Assembly (NCBI GenBank): GCA_019285755.1
Contig: CP079103.1
Location: 3,286,001-3,350,000 of the forward strand
Source: Chitinophaga sp. E66
GTDB taxonomy: Bacteria; Bacteroidota; Bacteroidia; Chitinophagales; Chitinophagaceae
DNA: 64,000 bases
Direction: 5' to 3'
The notes beneath the pieces are model-generated. The model saw only the letters and a list, made by a program, of their open reading frames with translations, made no database searches and was not told the origin of the DNA. The number at the start of each line of letters is the position of its first letter. Within the stretch, counting starts at the first letter, position 1. A program made the translations under genes and the position numbers. Positions 1-8,915 of the stretch are shown in pieces.

Positions 1-441
1 TAATGGTACCGGGATTGATATTCCAGCCCAATCCTACCCAGCTGGCATCCTGGTCCATGGTAATCCCACTGTTATATCCCAGTGCGATTGGGTAACCACC
101 CACTTCTACCAGCGGTATGGAATAATGAAAATCCCCACTGAACAGGTCTACCAGGTTGGCATCACTGACCGATGAAAAGGATTGCATCTCCGGCTGCCCC
201 GGACCACCGTTATCGGCAGGGGACACTTCGTCAGCCGGCATTTCTACCGGTTTGGACGAGGCAGGTGCTCCCAGGTAAAAAGATCGCGAATTGATCCCGC
301 AACCGGTGAACTGCCGGGCATGCGCGGCGAGAGCGGAATTGCGGCCGTTGCGGTGGCAGGACAAAGCATATCCGCATACATGAGCGATAAACAACCTATC
401 GCGATCGCTTTCCTTCCTCTTGAAATCAACGCCAAAATCAT
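1..441 (-). CDS. Rhs-like giant surface protein, N-terminal part only
   Basis: Partial gene: it begins at the ATG at 439-441 and runs off the left edge. The first ~35 residues look like a signal peptide (two Arg-rich residues, a hydrophobic stretch, then Ala-Thr-Ala). A frame break near 265-275 (one T missing from a T run) joins it to a frame reading PEMQSF, then DLFSGDFHYSIPLVEVGGYP, then GITMDQDASWVGLGWNINPG. This block is characteristic of the start of very large (often about 2000-residue) Rhs/YD-repeat-type secreted proteins of Chitinophagaceae. It lies downstream of the fibronectin-like gene at 474-1559 on the same strand, probably in one operon. The C-terminal part, which would carry any repeat or toxin region, is outside the window. 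The family is recognised from the N-terminal motif only. Confidence 0.6.
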
Positions 442-473
442 GGAATGATATTTTTGTGTATTGGTCTTTTGCT

Positions 474-1559
474 TTATTGCTTGTGCCGGATAAACTTCAG
501 TTGCCAGTTTTCTCCCCGGCTGTTCCGGAGACTGAACAGATAGATCTTTCCGTATTCCCACTTCCCGTTCCGGTCAAGCGGGATCTCGATCTGGTTGCTT
601 CCCCGGTGTATGGGCATCGTCCGGCTGAAAACCGGTTTGTTTCCCCGCTCAGGGTCCAGCACTTCACAAAGTGCCGTGGTATCGGCGGTTTCGTTGTCGT
701 ATCCTACCCGGATCGACTGGCTGCAATCCACCACGGCGCCGTCCGGATCACGCTTCAGCCGCACGTAGACGCCTTTGTCGCGCGCCTGCTGCTCTTTCCC
801 TTTGAACCGGAATGACCATACTTCCGCTTGCCCGGAAAAAACATCCTGGTTGCGGGCTAATACTGTCCAGGCGTACTGCCTGGCCGTATCCAGCTGAACG
901 GCGAATGCCGGGTAGTTGAGAAAATTCTTTTTCAACCGGGTGGCGCGGTATACGGGAATGTTCTGCTGGATGGCAGATTCCGGCGTTTGCCCGTTGTGTA
1001 CTTCCGTGAGCAGGAACTCGTATTGCAGATCCGAAAAAGCCTTTAACGGCGCCGGCGGCAGCCAGCTGAATTGTGGGTTGGTGGTTTCGACGACACTTTT
1101 ATGCGCAGGGTAATTCAGCAGCGGCGGGCTCAGCGGTTCCACTGTAAACGGTACGCAATCTTCTCCCGGCTGGCTGCCCGATTTATCGTTCGCCACCAGT
1201 AGGCTGTAACAGGCGATATAATTCCCCACGGGCAGCAGTCCGTTCAGGGTCCGGTCGATCCCCGGGGAGAGATATTCGTATTCCGCCACCAGGGAGCGAT
1301 TGGCGCCGATGACGGTTATTCCCTTATGAATGATGACTTCCGGGGTGAGCCCCGACATCACCGGCTGCCGCGTCTGCGCGTCCAGCAATCGCAGCGACAC
1401 CTGCACCACTGTAGGCCGGTCTGAGGCCGACAGCAGCGACACCTGCCACAACTGGGATTTTATCAGAACGCCTGCCGGCGGGAGCTGAACCGTCATACTG
1501 ACCTGCGCGGTTACCTGCAGGCCCATCAACAAGAAAGCTGACAATAGGTATTTATGCAT
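474..1559 (-). CDS. Secreted fibronectin type III-like protein
   Basis: Intact 361-residue frame. I chose the Met at 1557-1559 because it starts a clean signal peptide (MHKYLLSAFLLMGLQVTAQ); the longer upstream extension overlaps the neighbouring gene and is Arg-rich shadow coding. Around residues 170-290 the pattern 'PPLLNYPAHKSVV..NPQFSWLPP' followed by 'YAWTVLARN' and 'SFRFKGKE' is typical of a fibronectin type III-like fold in Bacteroidota cell-surface proteins. It sits between an outer-membrane barrel gene and an Rhs-like giant, all minus strand, a recurrent triad in this group. Probable periplasmic or surface accessory protein; no enzymatic motif is visible. Confidence 0.65.
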   Translation of the reverse strand: MHKYLLSAFLLMGLQVTAQVSMTVQLPPAGVLIKSQLWQVSLLSASDRPTVVQVSLRLLDAQTRQPVMSGLTPEVIIHKGITVIGANRSLVAEYEYLSPGIDRTLNGLLPVGNYIACYSLLVANDKSGSQPGEDCVPFTVEPLSPPLLNYPAHKSVVETTNPQFSWLPPAPLKAFSDLQYEFLLTEVHNGQTPESAIQQNIPVYRATRLKKNFLNYPAFAVQLDTARQYAWTVLARNQDVFSGQAEVWSFRFKGKEQQARDKGVYVRLKRDPDGAVVDCSQSIRVGYDNETADTTALCEVLDPERGNKPVFSRTMPIHRGSNQIEIPLDRNGKWEYGKIYLFSLRNSRGENWQLKFIRHKQ

Positions 1560-1570
1560 TTTCCAACGAG

Positions 1571-3838
1571 TTAAAAGACTTTTGTATAGGTGATCCGCCC
1601 CGTCCGCACCTCTTCCAGTTTCCGCTGCATGCCCGGCACGAAGCTTTTCTCGGCCAACAGGGAAATTTCTCCGATAAAGGGTATCTGAACGGTAGTATTG
1701 CCGGTGAATCCGGTGGCACTGTATCCGGGATCTGTCTGACGTACATGCTTCAGCCCTCCTCCGATCCGGAGCCAACGGGTGACTTTCATCTGAACGTCTC
1801 CTTCCACGCCGTAGATCCGGTAATCACTGTTGGCAGACAGTGTGGCCCCCGCGGTAAATGTGAAGCGGTTCCAATCCATCGACTGCTGTAGCATCATGTT
1901 CGTCGAATTGAAATAAACGAAGTTGGAATCACCCCTTTGATTGAAAAATTTGTTCACGGTAAACATCGAAACGAAGCTTGCCGCACCGCGATCGAACATA
2001 TAGCTGGCAGTACCGTTGAATGAATTGAAGAGTTGTTCGGTGTACTTCCCTTCACCGATCCGGATAATCTGTACACTGGGAAAATAACCGGCAGACAGCA
2101 CCGGCCAGCGTTTGCGCCGGAACGTGGCCTGGAGGCTTTTGAAGGTGGTATTGCTCCGGTACATGGCCCCTTCCATCAGGCTGGTATAGACATTTTTCCT
2201 GATACCGCCGGTCAGCGTTAACTGCCGGCTGAAGAAAGGCTGCTCCGCCTGGATCATCCAGATACTCTGACCGGATCCGGACGCATAGAGGCTGAATGAC
2301 TGGAAATTAGCGCCCAGCCGCTTGAACATCCCGGTGAATACGGTTGATGTCCTGGGCACTATTGATCTGAAACTTAGCGCCAGGCAGAATTTTCCTTAGT
2401 ATCCATTGTAACGAGGCCGCTTCCGCCATGGCTCTCCCGCGCATAATTTGGCAACGAAGACCTGGCAACCTCACCCATGACAAACGTGTTCCTGTTTACC
2501 TGCCATCGCCCTTCCAGCGACAGGCCCATGATCGCATGATCCGGTGAAGCGGCGGAGCTGTCCGTATTAAAATTGTATATCTGCTTACGCCCGAAGTAGT
2601 AAGACAGGATGATGTTATTCCGTCCCGCATGCCCCATCCGACCCGGGCGATGTTGAGGTATTGCCGGAAGCGGTTCCCGCTGTTCATAAAATCCCTGAAC
2701 CGGTAATCCACGGCTCCGGATGCGGCGGCGACGTAAAACGAAGGATTATATTCCGCCTGGAAACCGGTGATACGGATGTTCCTGGCGGTAAGTTCTGAGT
2801 AGTCGACATGGGTGGTACCAATGCCTGCCGACCGGAAGGCCAGCATAGATTTGTAACCTTTCGGCAAGACGGAATCCGGCAAGTGGAGCCGGTTCAGCTC
2901 ATCCAGCATCTCCCGTTCATTCTTTGCATTTTCAAGAACGGCCAGCAACTGTTCCTTTTGCCCCGTCAGCCGGAGCTTTTGCTTTTGATAACGTCCGTCA
3001 AGTATCCGGATGGCCTGCCGCAAACTATCGATCCGCTCGGACAGGCTTTTCAAATCGATTGTTGAGTTTGAAGCAACCTTTACTTCAGGGAGAGCCGGCA
3101 ACCCGGTGCTGATACCGAGGCGAATGAGCGAATCGCGGATACGCCGGATATACAAGCGCTCAACGTCCTCTATCGATTCCTGTATGCCCGGTGCGCGATG
3201 ACCCGGCATCTCCAGCCCGGCGACCAATGCTTTCAAAGAATCGATTTGCAGCTTCAATTTCTTCAATCCTTCCATCTGCACAGGCGTAGCGGCTTCCCAC
3301 ATCCCTTGCGCGCCGGGCCAGGTGTTGCAAAGCCAGTTGCCGGGTGAACTGCAGTCCAACGCCGGTAAAGTTCCGGAAGAGGCGGGAGTTGCCCTGATTG
3401 GTACTAAAGCTCAGCCGCATAGGATACCGTTCCCTGATACTGATCTCTATGTTCGTTTGAACCGTATGTTGGTGAATTTCTTTTTCCGGTGGGTGCTGTC
3501 TTCGTTGGATTGATAATATCCCATATAGGTCACATTACCGTGCATAGTTAATAAGCGCGGTTTGCGGGCAGGAGCTGGATGCGGTAAAGTATCAGCTTTC
3601 ATTTGCCTGTCGGCAACAACGCCAGATATGTAAGTAGTCTGCCGTTCAAATGGCAAAAAAGCAGCACGGCCGACTTACAGCCTCTGCCGCGCATATACAC
3701 GGCCATCGTGTCTATACCGGCGCCATCTCCTATCACCTGCGCCTGCAAAGGCAAGGATAACAGCAGCAACCAAAATGATATGTAGGATATATGTTTCAAA
3801 CAGGTTATACAAGGCAAGGGAATCCCTGTTGCCGGCAA
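1571..3838 (-). CDS. Outer-membrane beta-barrel protein with coiled-coil stalk (frameshifted)
   Basis: Reconstructed gene of about 750 residues, broken near 3650, 3450, 3350, 2640 and 2370. The N-terminus has a hydrophobic signal peptide ending LLSLPLQAQ; the only in-frame starts I see are TTG codons, so the exact start is uncertain. The middle (about 3290-2900) is a long coiled coil rich in Leu/Lys/Glu heptads (for example LKKLKLQIDSLKALVAGLE). The C-terminal ~350 residues show alternating aromatic/hydrophobic strands typical of a beta-barrel (for example FTFTAGATLSANSDYRIYG). It is the first gene of a minus-strand triad with the fibronectin-like and Rhs-like genes, so it may anchor or export them. 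No specific family name is claimed. Confidence 0.5.
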
Positions 3839-4346
3839 ATCTTACGGGCATACGGGCGTAATAATCAGAGAATCCTGCTTACATGACAAATCAGGTCGCA
3901 GCTACAGCACTGACAGACGCAAAGCGCTGTAATGCGTATGGTTGCAACACGGGTATACTAATAACTCATGGTAATGTTGGGCACAGGAATATATCAAAGC
4001 ACTTCCGTTCAGTGATCTGTTAACAATCAAAGACTATATGCATGAAGAGGCCTGGGAATAATTGCTACTCAACACTAAGTAATGGGTAATTATTTCTCGA
4101 TTTTCGAACATAAGGGAGATAACTGCATGGTGCGGTTATCGGGCTTCATAGGTCATAATTCATGGTTTTTAAAATTCTGGACTGGTTATAAGGGACAATC
4201 GGTTAACCGTAACAAAGATTAATATAATTCGCTATACATCCAAAGAAATTGCGGATTTTTTTGCACAAAAAGAACGATCAAAATTTAAAGATTCCCATCC
4301 TAATTTATACTTTAGTGTCAATACAACATTTAATAATATTCCACGT
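3839..4346. other. Non-coding, AT-rich stretch
   Basis: About 500 bases between the divergent barrel gene (minus) and the dehydrogenase remnant (plus). I see no open frame with family resemblance, no tRNA and no strong hairpin. It probably carries promoters for both sides, but no clean TTG-N19-TAnnTTTG match was found. Confidence 0.5.
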
Positions 4347-4931
4347 ATGAAACCAGTTCACTCCAGGTTGGTGCTCAACCTGTTCATTCCCATGTTATTA
4401 TTTGCGTCATGCAGACAGGGAAAACCGAAAAAGTGTAAAATCCGCCTGTGGCGCTGACGGAAGCCCAACTCCGACAGCCCGAACATGCCGCGGAAGGCCT
4501 CAAAGCGAGGGAGGGCCTGCAAATCAAATTATTCGCCAGCGAGCCAATGATCACCAACCCCACGAACATGGACATCGATGCCCGCGGGAGGGTCTGGGTT
4601 ACGGAAGCCTACAATTACCGCAACCAGCTCAATCCCGGCCATCCCTACAAACAGGAGAAAAGCGCATGAAAAGAGACGGTTTATCCGCAAGAATGATCGT
4701 GTAGGTCATCGGCAGCAACCAGGACAAAATAAGCCGGGAGCTGTTGCAATCGGTCATGCTCGGCGCTTATCCCTTCCACTTAAAGGTCGCCGCCACGCAA
4801 AATTGGGCAGCAGCTGGAACGGGTTCGACCAGCTTTGGACACTGGTGGAAAAGAAGAGATTGCCAAAAGAACTGGATACGACGGCGAAGGAAATTCTAAT
4901 CCATGCATGGCGGAAGGATGTGAAGGCGTGA
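4347..4931 (+). pseudogene. Remnant of a PVC-type dehydrogenase/cytochrome gene (N-terminus joined to HEAT region)
   Basis: The ATG at 4347 starts a lipoprotein signal (MKPVHSRLVLNLFIPMLLFASC). After two small frame breaks it reads LKAREGLQIKLFASEPMITN and then MDIDARGRVWVTEAYNYRNQ, the opening blade of membrane-bound dehydrogenase propellers that carry a C-terminal haem domain. Similarity stops at about 4660. It resumes around 4720-4928 with HEAT-repeat-like sequence (SSWNGFDQLWTLVEKKRLPK, then HAWRKDVKA) that in intact proteins lies several hundred residues later. So most of the propeller is deleted, which a one-base sequencing error cannot explain. A third fragment of the same kind of protein lies at about 8690-8835 on the same strand. 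Non-functional. Confidence 0.7.
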
Positions 4932-4954
4932 AAAATTACCCTAAACAGAGATTT

Positions 4955-5952
4955 TCACACCCGTATCTTAACCTGGTTTACATCAGTGCAAACCATCAGT
5001 CCCTGGTCAAAAATCACAAAATTATTACCCGCCACATGGAGCGAACTCCTGAATTTAATACCGCTAACACCAGTGTAAATCTTGATAAACTCACATATAA
5101 ACTGCGTAGGAATGTATTCTAATTCAGAGTCATACCGTCTCATCGGTTTAGACAAATCGGCGCTTATTTTTTGCTTGAGTAATGTCGATTTGATTCTATT
5201 GCCAATTCTGGAAGGATGAAAGATTGTAATCGATTCGGTAAAATCTGAAATGATTACGGGTTGCACAAGATTTGGACTTACCGTAAAAGTCCCGACGGAA
5301 ACCTCGTCGAGATAAGAAGCCCTGATCTCATATAGTATAGTCTCTGGATTGTCGCTTAGATACAGATAAGGTATACCAGCAGGGTTAGCCCTTCCGGCAG
5401 TTGAAAATGCAGCGGGTGGACAGTACATCTCTCCTATTACATAGGGAGGCTCTCCACTATTGTGATGCAAACGGGCCCGATACAAGGGCTGCCCTTGAGG
5501 AATTTCAATCTGGCTACTAAAAAAACCGTCCCAACCGAGTTCATCGGTCAGATAATTAACGTCTGTGATGTATCTGTTCCTGGTGAATAACTGTTGCTTT
5601 AGTGTTTCCCAATAACCCACATTTTCAAGAATCTCATCACTGAAATTAACAAGTTCATCAGCATGCGATAATTGCGTCTGAACATTCGAAAGAAAATGGT
5701 TCAGAATCAAGTAACCCTTTTCCAGTGAACTGAATAAGCTCCAATTCCCTGGATGAGAGATTTAAGCATAGTACCATTTCCATCAGGTTTGAAATGGCCA
5801 AGCAGTTCAGAGAAGAAATCAAACAATTCATCGATCTTGATACATGCCGCGACTTCCGCCCTGCAAAAATCACAGGCACCTGACCTACCCTGGCTATTGA
5901 TAAAAGCAACCAGCTCCCGATCTGTAAAACACTGGGCACAAACATTCGCCAT
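4955..5952 (-). CDS. HEPN/RES N-terminal + RES-domain protein (NAD-degrading toxin family)
   Basis: About 332 residues with one frame break at ~5747 (a G missing from a GG run). The N-terminus has a CAQC...CDFC zinc-ribbon-like motif followed by an acidic helical segment, the HEPN/RES N-terminal domain arrangement. Residues ~150-320 form the RES domain: LYRAR near its start, a Gly/Pro-rich loop (GEMYCPPAAFSTAGRANPAG), then YLYLSDNPETILYEIRAS with the conserved Tyr and Glu, and a C-terminal SGIKFRSS. Characterised RES proteins degrade NAD+ as toxins of toxin-antitoxin pairs; that activity is inferred here. It is the third gene of a tight operon: sce7725 stops one base before this ATG (at 5950-5952). 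No Xre/MbcA-type antitoxin is adjacent, so the upstream genes may control it. Confidence 0.75.
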
Positions 5953-5953
5953 G

Positions 5954-6888
5954 CTATAAGCTTAAGAAACTGTTAATCACCAGAAGATGATTCTTGATAG
6001 AAATTTTTTTAACAGTACCGAGTCCTGGATACTTGAGACTGCTGTAGTATTCTCTTAATTCCTCCACAGCTGAATTATCCAACGGATATGTTTCACAAAA
6101 TTCGATGGCTTTACCCGCCGCTTCTGCAAATTTCCCTGGACGTTAGCAATCGAATCGTTCGTTTCCGATGTAAAATGCCTGATCCATATTTGATTCTCCT
6201 CTTGCGAATTGATATAGCTTAGGTGAATTACTACTGCTCTTGGTGTACTACCACCTTCAACATATTCGCCAGGCAAAACGGTGAAATCTGAAAAACCCTG
6301 GTAGCCATCCTGCTGATAATACAGGTGCTCTTCAGAAAGTTTATGTGCAGGAATATTGAGATAATTGGCATTTTTCTCCTGCTTCTCAAACAAGTCATCC
6401 AATCGGATATATACCTTTCCTATACCTTTGATGTACCGATCCAGGCTACGATTCTTCTGAGGTTCTAAAACCATCACATGACTGATGGATGCGCTTGCGC
6501 AAAGCTCCCTTAATTCGGCATCATCTGTAAAGTGCGAGTAGCAGATAAGCATCCCCGCGGTAAAGTTGAACTTATTTATTGTGGCGTTAATGAAGTCATA
6601 ATTGTTACAATAGTGAAAAGCAGGCAAAAAACCTGAATTCCCGAGCGATGCCAGATAAGCACTGAAATATTCATTGTCCCCTGGCAGCTCACCGACCAGC
6701 GGGTTAAGGATCAAATAAGCCGTTTGCCCATTATTCAATAACGCATTATTCGCCAGATTCAGGCTACTGATTGACTCCTTTACCGGCTCCAGCACAGGGA
6801 TAACGTTGTTTCGGATCGAGCCTTCAGCCGCCAGCTCTCTAACTGCAATAAGCTCGAATTGCCGCGCTCGTAAATAGGGATAATACAT
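5954..6888 (-). CDS. sce7725 family protein (T4 beta-protein-like)
   Basis: About 311 residues. I start at the ATG at 6886-6888, giving MYYPYLRARQFELIAVREL, the family signature opening; a TTG one codon earlier is less likely. The fold is expected to be TIM-barrel-like, with NVIPVLEPVK, LILNPL and ICYSHFTDD segments, as in the T4 beta-protein family. One missing A near 6138 shifts the end; the corrected C-terminus reads FAEAAGKAIEFCETYPLDN and ends NSFLSL at the TAG 5954-5956. The start overlaps the stop of the sce7726 gene by one base (TGATG), implying translational coupling. Biochemical function is unknown; the family usually travels with sce7726 proteins. Confidence 0.8.
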
Positions 6889-7747
6889 CAAGAGATGATT
6901 GTACTTAAGTTAGACAATAATTGATGTTTTTGACTAGTAGTGTAATTCATGGACAAGAACAGCTGATTAAATTGATATTCCCTCCTGGAAAATTCATTGT
7001 GAATTCTCCTTGTCTTCATAAGTTTAACGAACAGCTTACTCAATGCAGGGGAAGGAATCTGGCTTATCAAGTCCTTACAAACCCCGAATTTATTAAAATC
7101 ATTCACCTGAGGCTTACTTCCGTAGTACTCCTCGACTATCTTCATGTATTCATGCGTATGTACGACCTCCATTAAAACTGTCGCATCAATCTCCTCATTA
7201 TAAGATGCCTCTCTGATTAACGAAAAAGTTCTGTTGGTTTGATCATATGCAATGATTCCTGTAGTTGGGTTTCGTTTCAGGTACAGATTTGATTTAGTCT
7301 CCGGAACAATCAGGTACACCTCGTTAAATAGACGACAATATTGCTCCAACTGATTGCTTAATCTTGACTCCCTATCCAGCAAAGTTTTAATCTCAAAACT
7401 TTTGAAACCCCATTGAACATGGCGAGGTCTGCAATTGCCTTACCAAGCCTTAACTCATTGAAAACAATAGAATCACCTTCGCCAAGCTCACGCAACAACC
7501 ATTTATTTATGAATTCATTCTTATACACATACTCATTTGGATACTCTTTTTCAAGTATTTTATATATCCGTTTGAGATAGGTCAGATAACTACAGTGTTT
7601 TTTCAATAAAGACGGATCATACCGATCTATCTTCGTTCTCAACGAAGACCAGTCGCTTTTATACCATCGCATCACTTCGCTGCGGGAAAACAGACTGGAA
7701 TAATCCCGCAACTGGTTAATATTATTTGTTTTATCAGGACGCATCAT
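6888..7747 (-). CDS. sce7726 family protein (PD-(D/E)XK nuclease-like)
   Basis: About 286 residues, one frame break near 7398 (one A missing). The central motif is NEFINKWLLRELG, NELRLGKAIADLAMFNG and, after correction, SFEIKTLLDRE. The E...D...E-x-K pattern is that of PD-(D/E)XK phosphodiesterases and is conserved in the sce7726 family. The N-terminal ~75 residues are helical and basic (RDYSSLFSRSEVMRWYKSDW); the C-terminal half is helical. First gene of the sce7726-sce7725-RES operon. A consensus promoter ends only six bases before the annotated ATG, so the message may be leaderless or translation may start further in. DNA or RNA cleavage is an inference. Confidence 0.75.
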
Positions 7748-7752
7748 CTAGA

Positions 7753-7782
7753 CAAAAATATCAATTTATACCGGCCTGGCAA
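7753..7782 (-). promoter_or_regulatory. Bacteroidota-type promoter for the sce7726 operon
   Basis: On the minus strand there is TTG (7780-7782), 19 bases, then TATTTTTG (7753-7760): a full match to the Bacteroidota -33/-7 consensus TTG-N19-TAnnTTTG. The predicted transcription start falls at about 7746, on the annotated start codon of the sce7726 gene. Confidence 0.55.
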
Positions 7783-7977
7783 CGCAATCCGGCATATTCG
7801 CAGCATCTTCCCAACAATTGAGCCATCAGGTAATCGATGGAGAACTCCAATTGCAGGCGGATTACCACCTTAAAGCTATAAATAATCACAAACGAATATA
7901 AATCATTTAACTATGATTCTAAATAACTATAATAACCCGATAATGAGTCCGTTTGGCCCCCTCTGCGCCACTGCGCC

Positions 7978-8594
7978 TCATGATACTTTCAGCCGCTGGA
8001 TAACCGCCTTTTCCAACCCGGTCAATTCCATGATCTCGTTTACTGCATAGCCTTTTGCCTTCATCAACCGTGCCATTTCACGGGCTTTGTTCTTCTCCCC
8101 GACCTGCTTACCTTCCTTCATCCCCAGCGCCTTTACCTCATATTCCAGCATGTACTTGGTGCTCTGCTCCAACTCGGCCAGTAACCCATCCTCTGCAAAA
8201 CTGAAGTATCCTTTATCGCTGATGATGTAATGGTCCAGCACCGGCACCTTTAACAGCCTGCCGCATTGGATCATCCTATCCGTCATTTCCTTATCGGCCG
8301 CAGAGGGTCTCAGCAGCCCGCTCGGGTGGTTATGTACGAGGATGATCTTCACGCTGCGCTTCTGCAAGGCGAGGCTGTAGATCTCCATCGGCTCGGCGAT
8401 CGTTCGCGTAACCGACCCCATGCTCACCAGCTCGATCAAAAGGATGGTATTATCCGCCGCCAGCCCCAGTACCCACAGATGCTCCCGGTCCCGGTCGATT
8501 TTCTGCTCCGCTTCAGCAGCATCCGCATGATCTCATGCACATCTTGCCGTGCCTCTATTTTTGTCTTCTTTACTTTACTCAATCGTATCTCCAT
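7978..8594 (-). CDS. radC: RadC-like JAB-domain protein
   Basis: About 206 residues from the ATG at 8592-8594, one frame break near 8505. It carries the JAMM/MPN+ metal site: VHNHPSG followed by PSAADKEMT (H-x-H-x7-S-x2-D), preceded by IELVSMGSVTRTIAEP, the usual RadC layout. The UPF0758/RadC helix-hairpin-helix N-terminus is absent (only ~40 residues precede), so it is the short form common on mobile and accessory islands. The unusual C-terminal tail (KNKAREMARLMKAKGYAV, then EIMELTGLEKAVIQRLKV) looks like a small helix-turn-helix. RadC's link to DNA repair is historical; in practice the family is accessory and of uncertain substrate. An 18-bp tandem repeat lies just upstream. Confidence 0.75.
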
Positions 8595-8604
8595 TTTAGG
8601 GTTC

Positions 8605-8642
8605 ACTTTGAAGTTAACAATACAACTTTGAAATTAACAATA
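8605..8642. repeat. Tandem 18-bp repeat upstream of the radC-like gene
   Basis: ACTTTGAAGTTAACAATA (8605-8622) and ACTTTGAAATTAACAATA (8625-8642) differ at one base, with a 20-bp period (about two helical turns). They lie 11-48 bases upstream of the minus-strand start codon, where a repressor or activator would bind. Confidence 0.6.
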
Positions 8643-8689
8643 TATCCGATGAACCCGTCTGTTCATTATTGTTCATTTTTCACAGCAAA

Positions 8690-8835
8690 CTTCAACGCGA
8701 TAATTCTGGCATAGCCAGGAGACCTACGAAGGCGTGATGTTGAAGTTTAAAGGCGGCAGCACGATGTTGGGATATGTTGCCTATGAGACAGCGGACAAGG
8801 TTGAATTGAAGATGATAGGCGGAAGTGGCGTTTAG
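8690..8835 (+). pseudogene. Remnant of a dehydrogenase/cytochrome C-terminal domain
   Basis: A short plus-strand frame reads ETYEGVMLKFKGGSTMLGYV followed by AYETADKVELKMIGGSG and a stop at 8833-8835. Preceding bases can be read as AIILA. This resembles the segment after the CxxCH haem site in PVC-type dehydrogenases ('EAIL.PS...YE...V.LKDGS...G.....ET...V.L....G'). It matches the kind of gene whose front part lies at 4347-4931 on the same strand. No start codon, haem motif or continuation is present. Confidence 0.5.
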
Positions 8836-8856
8836 ATGAATAAAGATTCGACTCGC

Positions 8857-8892
8857 AAAAAAATCCCGGCAATTTTCATTGCCGGGATTTGT
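8857..8892 (-). terminator. Rho-independent terminator of the PKD-PorP-OmpA operon
   Basis: Perfect 12-bp stem: AAATCCCGGCAA (8861-8872), six-base loop, TTGCCGGGATTT (8879-8890). On the minus strand it is followed by a run of seven T (8857-8863), 24 bases after the OmpA-type gene's stop. Confidence 0.85.
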
Positions 8893-8915
8893 ATAATTCT
8901 GGTTCCCTTCAAGTG

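Noticed and set aside
3849..3851. ATG at 3849-3851 as the start of the outer-membrane barrel gene
   Set aside because: It opens a different frame that stops within ~60 codons; the signal peptide is in the TTG-started frame.
4290..4330. Promoter for the dehydrogenase remnant (TACTTTAG-like box)
   Set aside because: One mismatch in the -7 box and no TTG at the right distance.
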